A stretch of DNA of 64,000 nt, taken from Gymnogyps californianus (taxonomy: Eukaryota > Chordata > Aves > Accipitriformes > Cathartidae). The translations under genes and the position numbers were made by a program. The notes under the pieces were generated by a model. It had not been told where the DNA came from. It saw nothing but the letters and a program-made list of their open reading frames with translations, and made no database searches. This document shows, piece after piece, positions 49,934 through 61,250 of this stretch (the first letter of the stretch is position 1; every line of letters begins with the position of its first letter). The DNA lies in the NCBI RefSeq assembly GCF_018139145.2, contig NC_059474.1, positions 39,202,344 through 39,266,343 of the forward strand. The letters run 5' to 3'.

Positions 49934-52900
49934 CTAAACATGTGAGCTTCAGACTGTTACTGAAAACTGATGGCACTCTATTACTGAGCATTTAAAAGTT
50001 AACCTTGCAAGATTTACTACTACACTGGAGTAGAGTATCAGAATGAAAACACTGCTGCTAATGAATCAGACAATGACTAAATAGTCTGTCTCTCTAGATC
50101 AAAGCCATCTATTAACAACATAATCTGAACTCCTTGGTCTTCAGCCTGCACTCATTACTCAAGGAAAAGGAAATGAAGTTAATAAAAAAATTACCTGGGT
50201 AAGGAATCTACCAGTCATTTTTATGGTGTTGCTTAGAAAAATAACATCAATGAAAAGGTCAAAGAAATCATAGCGTCTCTCCTACAAACAGGTAAATAAT
50301 CGTGACATCTAGGAATTAAATACATTTTCTCACATGTATTTATTCCTCTCCATTATGCTTCAGAACCCCTTTTCTAAGGTAAGTTGACACATTCCACTGT
50401 GTTATGTAGCACTGAAAAGGTTGTATAGCCTTATGCAACAATTGTCAATGTAGTATAAAAACAAACACCAAAGCATTAGTACTGCTTTCTGTATACGTTT
50501 TTAAGCCAGGTTACTTTAGTATAACTTCCATGAATATTTCAGAAAGTCAAGGACCTTTCTGCCTTCTCTTGTCCATTCCAGTAAGTTTAAAACAAAACTT
50601 CTTTCAAGGAACATGTTTTTCAGCACTATTTTGTAGAATATACATGTAACACGTTCAGTCCTGACAAGGAAAAAGCACAAACCTTCAACTATCCTTCAGA
50701 ACAAACATAAGTTAAACCTGAAAATTTAGTTAGGATTATGGGAAGGAACTTGTAAGGGTTTCCAACATTTCTTAGACTACTTCAGTGAGCTAATTGCACC
50801 CATTTCTTTGGGATATAATAGGTGCTGATTCAAAATCTGACATGTACACTGTGCCTCAGAGTGGAAAGAATGTGAATTCAGTCCTATCTAGAGACCAGAA
50901 AGCCTGCTGAAAGTGATCAGCCTTTGAAGAAGAGAAGAAAATTTGAAGTTTTCCCTTAACAGGAGGGACATGTAGAAAGTCCTGGTCAGAGAACATGGTA
51001 GGAAATGCTAGAGTATCAACTTTCCCATCTTTGGGAACTTTCTATCTCAACACGAAAACTGCTCTAAGAGAGAGATAGGAGCTTTTGACTTCTGGCCAAG
51101 AATAAAAACTACCTCGGAAAGGGAGAAATATGATCTAAGCTGTCTTTCAAGGAAGTGAAGGAAAAGAGAAAGAGTGTATTTATTTCTTTACCACATAAGC
51201 TATTCATCTACTTGTGATACAGACAATGTACCCAATTAAAATGAGTTTTAAACTACGGAGTTAGGTTATTCGTCTTCCTTCAGAAACATTGCATTGTTTA
51301 CTATATTTCTGTGAACTTCTGAGCTGTGTTTTAATTTGTCTATGGACATAACAAATCTGTAAGGGACAACTGGTTTTCGTCTTGGCTTGTTATTTGTTAG
51401 ATGATTTCCTGGCTATGGTTATTGCCTGTGGCACATAATGCACGCTTGTCTTTTCTCAAGACAGAAAATTTTCTTTTCATTACTACATCAATCTCAGGAT
51501 GTAGTGGGAAAACACAACAGAAATTGGTAGAGATTTAAAAAATAAAAAATTTTATGGACAGAAATGTTAAGATAGTATTAGTCAGTGCTATGAAAATAAA
51601 GACTTATACTAGGCTCCACTACCATTCAAATCCATTCAAATCAAGGACTTTGTGTGCAGTTTGGTGGCAGCAGATATCCACTGTCTTAGAGTGTAGGTCA
51701 TTTGGATCAGGAACCATATTTATCCACATTTTACCTACTTTACTAAAATTCAAGAAAATCTTAACTATAGCTAACACACTGGTAATACAAATGTCATTGT
51801 GTATGTGCCTTAATAATCATTATAAACAAATACATTTTTAAAAGACTTGGCTGAAAGGGTATTACTGACAATTCTCCCACAATACCACTTTACAATACAT
51901 CATAATTTCACCACAGTCATATTACACATGTGGCACTCTGCCACACAAAAGTCATAGCTTTCCAGCCTATTCTCACTGAAATTTGCCAGATATTTTGAGT
52001 ATGTCACTATTTTTCAATTCTGCTTCCTTTTTATCTTGGTTATGAGATCCACTGAAAAGAGTGACCTCAAAGAGATTTAAAAGCACATTTCCATCACTCT
52101 TCAGTCACCAAATTGGCTAGTTACCCAGACTGCAGGCATAGCTGTATGTCAAAACTGATGCTGATACTTCAGGGGGCCAAGTACCAGTTTAAGCACCAGC
52201 CTGAAGAACTGAGTAGTATTAGTGTTATTTATCAGCTAATGTAAACGATCAAGGCATCAAGGACCCATTTTGCTTTCCGTTGCTTTGATTCTACTTTACA
52301 AGAAGTTGAAAGAATAAGAGCTACAGAATAAGCAGTAGGTGTTATGCAAAGAGGGAATTTTCTTTTCACTGCTACAAAATTCTCCCGCCTTTTGATGGTG
52401 GGGCATGAAATTGCTTTGACTGCAATTAAGCAGCTGTAAGTAGAGCAACACTTAGTTTCTCTATGCACCTAGCTGTGTCTTTTTTAATTTGTCCATGTAA
52501 ATGAAATGGCTAACATTTTTTTTTATATGCAGCTTCTTTCTTCAAGTTACAGGAGTTTGGGGGATTGGAGGGGGGGTTCTTTTTAATCTAGATCATACTG
52601 CTTCTATAATGGCTAGCTTGTTCTTTTCATTTGGTGGAAGTACATGGCACTTGGTAAATAGCATGCTCAGTAGGAAGTGGCAAGGAGCTGCGTCATCAAA
52701 ATAGGAGACTACAAGAAGTCTTCTTCCTGTAGGAGATAACTGGAGCATCTGAGCTCCAGAGGGAGGGGAGTAACATTTTCCACAGCAGAAAGAGATGGAG
52801 CCTTCAGACTCTTGACAGCTTTAGTTCATCTTCTTTTCTGTGAACACCAATTTATTTCCTTTTTTCTTCTGGATGCTTTGTAAGTACCTTAAACCCAAAA

Positions 52901-55900
52901 AAGGAATTCTTGATCCTGCCTTTTTAATCTTTTCATGTATCTCAGGTCACTGTGACTACTGACAGCTGCATGACTGGCCATGTCACTGAGGTCTTTAAGT
53001 GTGTTATCTGTTACTTTTCCATTTTCTGACTCTGTTGGAGTCATTGGACATTGTAGTTATCTCTAAACTTATGAATTCTTCTTACTTCATCACCTTCTAC
53101 ATATGCAAAAGCCAGTAACATTCTCAGCAAAGGCTTCATCAGTTCTAGCTTGGAAAACTAACCTCCCTGTATCTACCGTGGTTAAAGTCTCTTCCAGACA
53201 CAGCTGCTGTTCTTCCTTATTTCTTATCATGTCACATGTCCTTGTCCAAAGTCATTGGCTTCTCTGCTCTAATAATGAGGTCAGATTCATCTGTCTTTTT
53301 GCTGTGGTGTTTGGCCATCAAGTAAGTTGCTGCAAAGTAAAAAAAAGAAATTGTATTTTCTCTCCTTCCATGAGCTTGTGTTGAGGGACTTGTTCTAAAC
53401 CATTCTGCCTACTTTCACCTCTGCACATGGGGTAAGTATCCCATAGGAGGGAATGCCTAACATGGTGGTACTTGACTCTGACCAGGATCTCTGTACAATA
53501 ACACAAGCAAAAAAATGGAGAATACAGAATTATTCTCCTTTCATCTCTTCAAATGCAATCTTGTCTCAAGGAAGATGAGTCTCATACACATTTGCTTCTG
53601 GTTCATCTCTCATTTCCTTGTTGATTCAATAGAGAACTAAGCATCACAGAAAAAAAAGAAAGAAAAAAACCCTAAACACTTCAGACACTCAGCATTTGGG
53701 GTGAGACAGTGGCAAATATGTATTAAAAAAGAAGAGCTGCTTAAGTACATTATAATTTGAATGTATGCTTTTATTTTATTTTATTTTTCTCCATGTTTTA
53801 TCAAAGGACAGTATTCTTTTTTCACAGTGATGAATGTGTGGTTTTAGCCATAAAATGCTCCCTAAATCTTTAGTTTGAACTATTAAGCTGTTTGGGGGAT
53901 TTATAGGCTTCTTCAGAAATGTCATCAGAAGTATTTATAAATGGAAAAAATGAAGAGAAAACATAATTTAAATTGAGTCCCTCTACAAATTAAAAATGTT
54001 TGTTATTGCTGTAATATACAGCAAAATATTATCAGACATATGGTATTGTTATGTGAACCATATGCCTGCATCGCTTGCAGAGCATATGGTAAGAGTTTAA
54101 AATAAGCAGCATTATAAAAATATGATGGGCTTTAAAAATATATCATTTATAACAAACAAACTTTTAAATTATGTTTTCTTTTTTTATAAAACAGGTATTT
54201 GCAGGAACATGTCTGACAAGATTTCCTCCTGCCAGCTATTGAAGCTGTGTAATATTAAGAGTGCCTCTTGTCTGGCTGCTTCCACCTCCACTGGGCATTG
54301 TTGAAATTATTTCATGTCATAACCAAAGTGTAAGGAAATATGTTTTGCTGAAAAAAACCCCTGATGTTCTAAAAGATAGTGGATAGCGTGTGTAAGTACT
54401 GTTATATGCTACTAAACAGGATGGAAAACATTTTGCTGTGTGTCATGGACTCCTGTTTTGGAACACGATCCCTCTCATAGAAAAGTAAGCTGGGCAAAAC
54501 TGTAAAGCAATCTAGTATTGCTTCACCTTTAAACTCCTCTAGAAAAGATTAATTCCTTTAGGAGCAGGAAGACTATAAAGAAGCTCAAAAAGGGACAAGT
54601 CCTTTTCTTCCCATCTTCTCTGCCAACAGGTCACTGCTGTGATGAAAAGCCTCATTCTGTACAGGCTCATACAATGTTCCTATCACCATGGTGCCTTATA
54701 TTAGTATTATTGCTTCTTATATTTCCAGTTATATGTACTGATATCAAATCTCTTTTGTTGTGATTACGTTAGTTCAGCTAAGATTTTATTAGCATTTAAA
54801 TTCCATCACCATTCTTCACAAAACACGTAGTTAATAATGTACAAACCAGGCAAATAAATAAAAATCTTACTGTATTGCTTAATAAGCTACCTGATATTTT
54901 TGACATTTTTCAAAAAGAAGAATTTTCAACTTCAGTGCAAAAATGCACCATTTGTTTCTACTATGTTTTTGTTTATTATACAGTTGTCAGGATTTTCATT
55001 CTCTCTCAGTCTATCCTTCTTTCTCTCTTTCTTTGCCTTTCTTCTTTTCAATTCTGTAGTATCACTACAGTAAAAAAGAAAATATTGATAAATGAGGCTT
55101 GCCATTAGGGGGAAGCAATTTGCAGCAGAGTGAAAAGTTATAACGGTGGTTTGAATTATTAGAAGGCAGTGATTCTTTTGAAATATAAATGTGTGTAATT
55201 TTGTGAAAGAGTGCAAAACTATTTGTTTTTTGTCCCTTGTTTTATCTTTCTGAGTTTCAGTGTTTAGGAGTAAGGTTGGACAACTAACAGCCTCTTCTGT
55301 TTGTTGGTCAAATAAAAAAAAAAGATAATGTTTTGGATTAACACATATTTTGTTTCATTTTTATTCTTCCATTAAAACCACTTAAAAGTTTATTTTGCTT
55401 TATCTAAATTGTTAGATTTTTAAATGCAATATTGCTTTTAAATTAAAATAGATTTTTTTTTCTTCAGAATTGTACCTTTTCTAAATTCACAGCTCAGTAG
55501 ATCGACAGGAATTCAAAACTGTTTCTCTACCACTACATTTGTATTTATTATGTATGGTTTGAAAAAGAAGAGGGTATTCCAAACATTGCATTTACTTATG
55601 TGTAAGAAACCATGCAGTATAATATTATCCTTTCATTCCACTCCTGTCAGTTCTCAATTTTCCCAATCCAGCCTTCTTCTCTTTGACTCAAGGATTCTTC
55701 CAAGTTTAGTCCAGGTTGAAACTCAGTCTGGTTCTGCTACTCCAGAACACTTCACCTGTCTCTATTTTTTCTGTATTTTCTTTATTTCAGAAATGCTCTA
55801 TTCAGTCAAATCCTGTAGTTGCTCTTCTTATAGCGTTGCTTGCAGTTAGGTTCCACTGCAAAGTCATTAAAATGAGAATCTTTTAAAGGCCTTTCACAGG

Positions 55901-56810
55901 CCTTGGAAAAGGTCATAAACATACTTTTTTTGGGAAAAGCATGCAGAGTTCTGCATGGAGTGCTTAGATTTTATAAAAAAGGCATGTAGGCTACTTTCTC
56001 CATTCCCTGCTATACAAAAGAGTAGATGTAAAGGCATGGGCCTTTCTGTGGAAAACGGGAGAAATTGACAAGAATTAAAAGACAGGTTCTTAGCTAAATC
56101 TTACCAGATCTTCAGAAATGGCTCAAAGTGTGTGGAGTTTTTTTAATATTTTTTTTCCTGATCTGTATAAATGGAAAGGTAAAGTTGTCAGAAATCCAAT
56201 AAGAAATATGGAATAAACTTCTTAATCCCCATTCCTAGACATCTGGTATTAATACATGTCTGTAGAAAATGGTTTGACTTTTTGGCATTTTTCCATTAAC
56301 ACTTATAGGGGTATTAGGGGTAACAAAAGTGTTAGTTCAAAATTCTGGGTACAATGAGGAAGTGAGAATACACTCATTCTGTATGCATATGTTCAACTGC
56401 AATGTCTATTTACTGTTTGGTCCAGTGACTATCACAACATTATAACTGCACTTGCAATTGCAGGCACAACATGGTCAGGATAAATATTGATGAATTAGAA
56501 CAAATTGAAGGGGGAAGGCAGCCTGGGTGTCATCTAGCAAGGATACACATGTAAGGATGACTTTGTGGAAAGGGCATCTAGGGAAAAGGATTTGTAATTT
56601 GCTTTTCAGTACAAGTTAGGAAAAAGGAACATCACTTCCTCCTTGGATGTATGGGTAGATGGGTGCCTATCATATCAGCAGGCTCTGCCAACAAGATGAT
56701 AGAAAAAATACAGCTCTAAAACCTTCAGCAATTCAGCAAGGTGAGAGATACGTTTTCTCTTTCATTGCAGTTTTCCAGAAAAACAGCTTAGGTTAAAATT
56801 TCAAGTGAAA
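49934..56810. other. Non-coding AT-rich DNA, no gene recognised
   Basis: Open frames reach at most about 99 codons and show no domain. A small hairpin with perfect 8-bp arms (TAACACTT at 56,297-56,304 and AAGTGTTA at 56,327-56,334) encloses two GGGGTA units. No mobile element is recognised. Confidence 0.5.
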
Positions 56811-56948
56811 TGCATTGCCCTGTGCTGTGTTACGGCATATTGCATCTGATCAATCACACCAGACTATGTTTCACATCGGGGTGCGTGTGTTATCATTCTA
56901 GTCACCTCACATTAGAAAATGGCATATGATATTGGAAGTTTGAATCAA
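56811..56948 (+). repeat. Direct repeat copy A (about 140 bp)
   Basis: Shares with 58,638-58,777, in the same orientation and order, the blocks TGCATTGCCCT, TTGCATCTGATCA, TCACAC, then TGTTATCATTCTAGTCAC, ATTAGAA and ATTGGAAGTTTGAAT or its variant. Roughly four bases in five agree by eye, with a 2-bp length difference. Similarity appears to stop at both edges. It may be two copies of an unnamed interspersed repeat or an old local duplication. Confidence 0.75.
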
Positions 56949-58637
56949 AAGGAGGACCATTTTTAGAGATTACATTTATGGGAAGTCTGTCAAATCAGAC
57001 TACTTTTTCTAGGTGTGGTCTGATATCAGCATAATGCCCTTAACTCTAAAAAAAGCTGCAGAATTACTTGTCCATCAGGGGACTATCTTTACCAAGTGAG
57101 GGTTGGATTTTTTCCTTCTTTTTTTTTTTTTTTTAAAATGTATTATTGTTTTTATTCAGGTATTTAATGAAAATCTTTAAACCAGAAAATTATTTTCTCC
57201 ATAACTTTCACTACCTTTTTGCATCCCAGCCCCATCAGAAAATACTGTTGCAATTCCTATTGCATCAGAAGCCTAACTAATATTTTAAATACTTTTAAAC
57301 ATCTTCTTGCCTCTGCAAGAACAGGAAAATTGTGTTCACATAACATCTACCCTCCTCTTCCTGAATTTCAAACCCCAATGGAGCAGAAGCAAACTGGACC
57401 AGGGAAAACTACTGGCAAGTTCCTCTAAGGCTCTTTGGTCAGAAAGCAAACAATTAGGTTTAAATACTTGAGTTGTAATGGAAATAGAAGTCTCCAATTG
57501 CCATCTATTTTTAAAACTCACCATTTTCTATTTCAGATTGTCTACATTTCTTTCCTACTCAGAAAGAAGAAACCATGTTTGATAGCCTATTTGACTTAAG
57601 TAAAATAAAACAAGAACAGGGCTGACATGAAGTGTCCATATATTAGAGAAAGAAATATCCTTCTTGTGTGAGGTTCTCACCTCTGTGGATAAATATGACG
57701 ACTGGACACATCAGTGTATCACATCTTTCTCCCCATGCTTACACAGCATTAATTCCCTTGGTTCAATGTCCTGGCCTGCTGAATGCATCTTGAGCAATAT
57801 TGAGTATTACTGTTCTCTATATCATCAGATCTTTACTGCAAATCTGTTGTTACAGGAAACTGTTAATATTCCAACAGTATTTTACGTAATTATGCAAAAA
57901 ATTATGTGTCGCAGACTCATTGGTTATGACTCCCTTGCTGAAGAGTAAGATGATCCCTTTATGTTTTGCTCCACCTCCTTCACCCAGGTAATCATCTCAT
58001 ATATTTTTACCTATCCCTCCATTGCTTTATAATTAAAGTTTTCTGTCATTTTCAGCAACTAGAAAGAGTTGCCCCTGATTTTCTGGGTAAGACTTGCCTT
58101 GCGGATTGCAACTAACTTAGGAGATCACATGGGGAGACACTGGATTCTGTAAAATCTTCCCCAAAAGTGCTCTAACCTGAAATAACGGGACAGGAAAGAT
58201 AAACAGCTGCTGATTTCTGGTGCTGCTGGGTGCTGCTTTCTCCTGCACCTGGAGCTGCATCTCAGACCACAAAGAATTATTTTCAGCATTGATAATGGAA
58301 GCAACTATTGCAAGCAGCTAGAGAGACAGCGAGTTTAAAAGCTGCAAACTGCATTCTTTCCAAGCAGAATATTCTAATACAATTTAAATCCAATCATTAG
58401 ACATTCTGCAGTGTTTTGAAATTTGCCTATTTCTTGACAGAAAAATAGCGAAAATGCAGATGCTATAGCAATAACTAGAGTCAGACTCAAGAGACAATGA
58501 AAATTAATAATTTAGCGAAGGCAGTTGTCACTGTTGGGTTAAAAAGCTCTTGAAAAATCCCATAATATGTAAAATTCAGGTAGATTTCTTTTACTACGAC
58601 TTCCAGAAAATAGGATGGTTTTAATTTCTGGGCATGA
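56949..58637. other. Spacer between the repeat pair
   Basis: Unique AT-rich DNA with a run of 16 T at 57,119-57,134; no coding or mobile-element signal recognised. Confidence 0.5.
57119..57134. repeat. Poly(T) run
   Basis: Sixteen consecutive T. It could be an oligo(A) tail of a minus-strand retroposed sequence, but no such insert is recognisable upstream in that orientation. Confidence 0.85.
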
Positions 58638-58777
58638 TGCATTGCCCTTTGCAGTGTTATGGCAGGTTGCATCTGATCAGTCACACTGGATTACATTGCA
58701 CATCAAAGCAAATGTTATCATTCTAGTCACATCAGATTAGAAGATGACATATCATGTTGGCAATTTGAATTCAAGTC
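58638..58777 (+). repeat. Direct repeat copy B (about 140 bp)
   Basis: Second copy of the 56,811-56,948 repeat, same strand, 1.8 kb downstream. It differs mainly in a short block near its middle (CACATCAAAGCAAATG against CACATCGGGGTGCGTGTG in copy A) and by scattered substitutions, many of them transitions. Confidence 0.75.
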
Positions 58778-59566
58778 TTTTGAAGGGTAATTTTCAAGTG
58801 TGGGATTAAAATATCCATCCCAGTCAAAGGTCAATAGGTATACTTCAGATATCAAATGTGCAGTATTTGGCACATTTTCCTTCCTTTTTACACTGGGTTG
58901 ATGAAGCCAGATGCAATAGAGACGAAGGTGAGAGAAATAAGGCAAAAGGACACACTTTTAAAACATCAGTGCCTAAACTACAGCTGAAAAATATGTGCAG
59001 CAAATGGAGAAAAAAACCTGAATGTTCATAGCACAAACTTATGTGTGGAACATATGTGATGGCAGAGAAATGAAAACAAAGCGACTAATATGATTGTGCA
59101 GTGATCATTAAGAATTGTGTTGCATGGCCTGTACCGTAATATATATGCATATGAGCATCCACTATGTATGCTTATGTCAGAACTCACCTTTCAGCTTCAT
59201 GTTTCTAAACACTTGCGTTTGAGAGAAATATTTGGGATACTGGTAGTTACAGGCAGGACTTGCAGTCCAGAGACGAGGAAGCCAAAACAGCTTTAATTGT
59301 CCTTTGCTCTCTCTTAATCCTGGGCTGCTCTGCCATCTCCAGTGTCATTTAGATATTCTGAAAACTGACATAGAAAATGTTATCATCTCTAGCCTGTTAT
59401 TTTGTCCAGAATGCTTGACAATCCCAAATCTGTAACTGCTCATCTTGCCTTCTGAAGGTCCTTCTTTAGCCCTTTTTTTGCAGAAAAATGTAAGGATTTT
59501 ACTTTCTTGGTTTAGCCAGTTCTGAAAAAATACTGTGAATTAATGCAAGGCTTAGAGTCATGCTAA
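58778..59566. other. Non-coding AT-rich DNA, nothing recognised
   Basis: No coding, RNA or mobile-element signal found before the compact LTR element. Confidence 0.5.
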
Positions 59567-59571
59567 CATCA

Positions 59572-60290
59572 TGTCGTGGTTTAACCCTAGCCAGCAACTA
59601 AGCACCACACAGCTGTTCGCTCACTCACGTATTTTTTGTGTGCTCTACAGAGACTTTATCCCCTTCTACAGTACGTAAAAGTTTTGATTGGGCAGGGCCA
59701 GCCCGATTGGCAGATCCTCTAGTGTTGACTAACCAGGTGGCCTTTGCTAAATGTGTATCCCAATGTTTGAAGGTCCCACCACCCATTGCTCTCAATGTAG
59801 TCTTTAACAGTCCATTGTATCATTCGATTTTCCCGGAGGCTGGTGCATGATAGGGGATGCGATATACCCACTCAATGCCGTGCTCTTTGGCCCAGGTGTC
59901 TATGAGATTGTTCCGGAAATGAGTCCCATTATCTGACTCAATTCTTTCTGGGGTACCATGTCGCCATAAGACTTGCTTTTCAAGGCCCAGGATCACAATT
60001 CCCCCAGCTGCATATGCTGAGCATGACATCATACAGTATGGAATATCCCTTTGGTCAGTTGGGGTCAGCTGTCCCGGCTCTGTCCCCTCCCAACTTCTTG
60101 TGCACCCCCAGCCTACTCGCTGGTGGGGTGGGGTGAGAAGCAGAAAAGGCCTTGACTCTGTGTAAGCACGGTTCAACAGTAACTAAAACTTCCCTGTGTT
60201 ATCAACACTGTTTCCAGCACAAATCCAAAACGTAGCCCCATACTAGCTGCAGTGAAGAAAATTAACTCTATCTCAGCCAAAACCAGCACA
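59572..60290 (-). mobile_element. Compact LTR element with captured integrase segment
   Basis: The 719-bp minus-strand unit has both termini of the LTR family at 49,350-49,928: it begins TGTGCTGGTTTTGGCTGAGA at 60,290 and ends TTAAACCACGACA at 59,572. The flanks CATCA (59,567-59,571) and TATCA (60,291-60,295) match at four of five positions, so it looks like a single integration event with decayed TSD. From 60,290 to about 60,005 it follows the LTR at 49.35 kb closely. Just past the TATA position, which is lost here, it switches to about 370 bp of pol sequence (about 59,632-60,000). It then returns to LTR sequence for the last 55-60 bp (GTGTGGTGCTTAGTTG...). The LTR part between these points, including the polyadenylation region, is missing. 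An intact provirus would need two LTRs and a full interior, so this is an internally deleted or recombined derivative. Confidence 0.8.
59632..60000 (-). pseudogene. ERV pol fragment, integrase core and C-terminal side
   Basis: Read on the minus strand, the frame running to 59,820 encodes HGTPERIESDNGTHF and, about 30 residues later, a Pro-Ala-Ser-Gly-Lys-Ile-Glu. The Asp of SDNG and the Glu of this later block have the D-x35-E spacing and context of the second and third catalytic residues of retroviral integrase. The first catalytic Asp and the zinc-binding N-terminal domain are absent. An in-frame TGA stops the frame directly after the catalytic Glu. The downstream DNA still reads as integrase-like sequence, with a shift of frame, to about 59,640. 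The 118-codon frame on this strand begins in LTR sequence and runs across the junction, so its first half is not protein-derived. Non-functional. Confidence 0.8.
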
Positions 60291-60295
60291 TATCA

Positions 60296-61019
60296 TCATC
60301 AAACCCTTCGTCATCCCTGTTACTATATGGGCAGCCCCATATGTAGTAAGGCTTCAGTCCACCAGGCAAAAGTCATAAGAACACTGTTTGAAAGGTCTCC
60401 GAAGATCCATCTGTCATTGCAGGTGTCACCATCTTCCCATATAACATGAGCTTTTCTGTGTCATATGAGTCAGCTGCAATGAAAACCATGAAACAGGGCA
60501 TTTCCTTTCCTTTCCAAACTGTTTTTCTAGGGCTGTGAGGTATCTGGAAAAGCAGTTGCTGGGAAGGTGAAGATGTAGCAGGTGTGCAGCAGGAGGCCAG
60601 GTGGATTGCACACACTCACCACTGGTTCATTCACTGAAGCTCAGTGAATGCTGCTGTGCACACTGTAATGTGACTGTCCTGTCTCTTGAATGTACTGCTC
60701 CAGGCATCCAGAAATTTTAAAACTGGTCTAATTGTAGCTGAGTGGAGTCTGCCTAAGTCAAAGGGATTTTACATGAATCTGGGGATCTACCTAAGTTGAA
60801 AGCAATGCATAGTTAGGGCTGTATTATGGCTGAGAGTCTTGAGTGTGACAAGAAGTAAAATCCCATGGAAAGTTACCTTTTGAAGATGATGCTGGGCTCC
60901 GCTCCACTTAGTCTGAAGAAAGCAATATAGCTTTTTTACTACATTTTTTCTTCAAAACGCTCATGCTATATCTACTTATATAATGTAAGAAACTGTAATA
61001 AAGTCAGATGCTGCAATTT
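60296..61019. other. Non-coding DNA, nothing recognised
   Basis: Unique sequence between the compact LTR element and the CR1 relic. Overlapping minus-strand open frames at 60,373-60,615 have no recognisable domain. Confidence 0.5.
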
Positions 61020-61250
61020 GACACAGAATCATAGAACTGCTGCTAGGAAGGGACCACTGGACATCGTCAAGCTCAGTCTCCTACTTAAAACACAACTATC
61101 ATCAATACTAGATCAGAACAGCCATGGGTTAGTCTTAAAAACCTTCAGTCTTAAAACAGTTTTAAAAACCTTGAAGTCTGTAGATTCTGTAACCCCCCAG
61201 GCAGTGTATTGCAGCCCTACACACCAAAGCTTCCTAAACTCTAGGTTGCT
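61020..61250 (-). mobile_element. Old CR1 LINE 3' end
   Basis: The plus strand begins with 'cacagaatcatagaactg', the reverse complement of the ATTCTATG-type unit that closes CR1 elements. It continues with 'ctaggaagggaccactggac', 'atcgtcaagctcagtctcct', a 'ctagatcagaacagccatgg' block, 'cttaaaaacctt', and 'gattctgtaaccccccaggc'. These are the expected CR1 3' untranslated blocks in order, with some internal duplication around 61,135-61,175. The element is truncated at its 5' side (right) like most CR1 copies. The 121-codon plus-strand open frame over this region is a by-product of the repeat. Confidence 0.7.

Noticed and set aside
59820..60176. 118-codon minus-strand frame as an intact integrase gene
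   Set aside because: Its first half is translated LTR DNA; only the second half is integrase-like, it lacks the N-terminal domain and first catalytic Asp, and it ends at a premature TGA.
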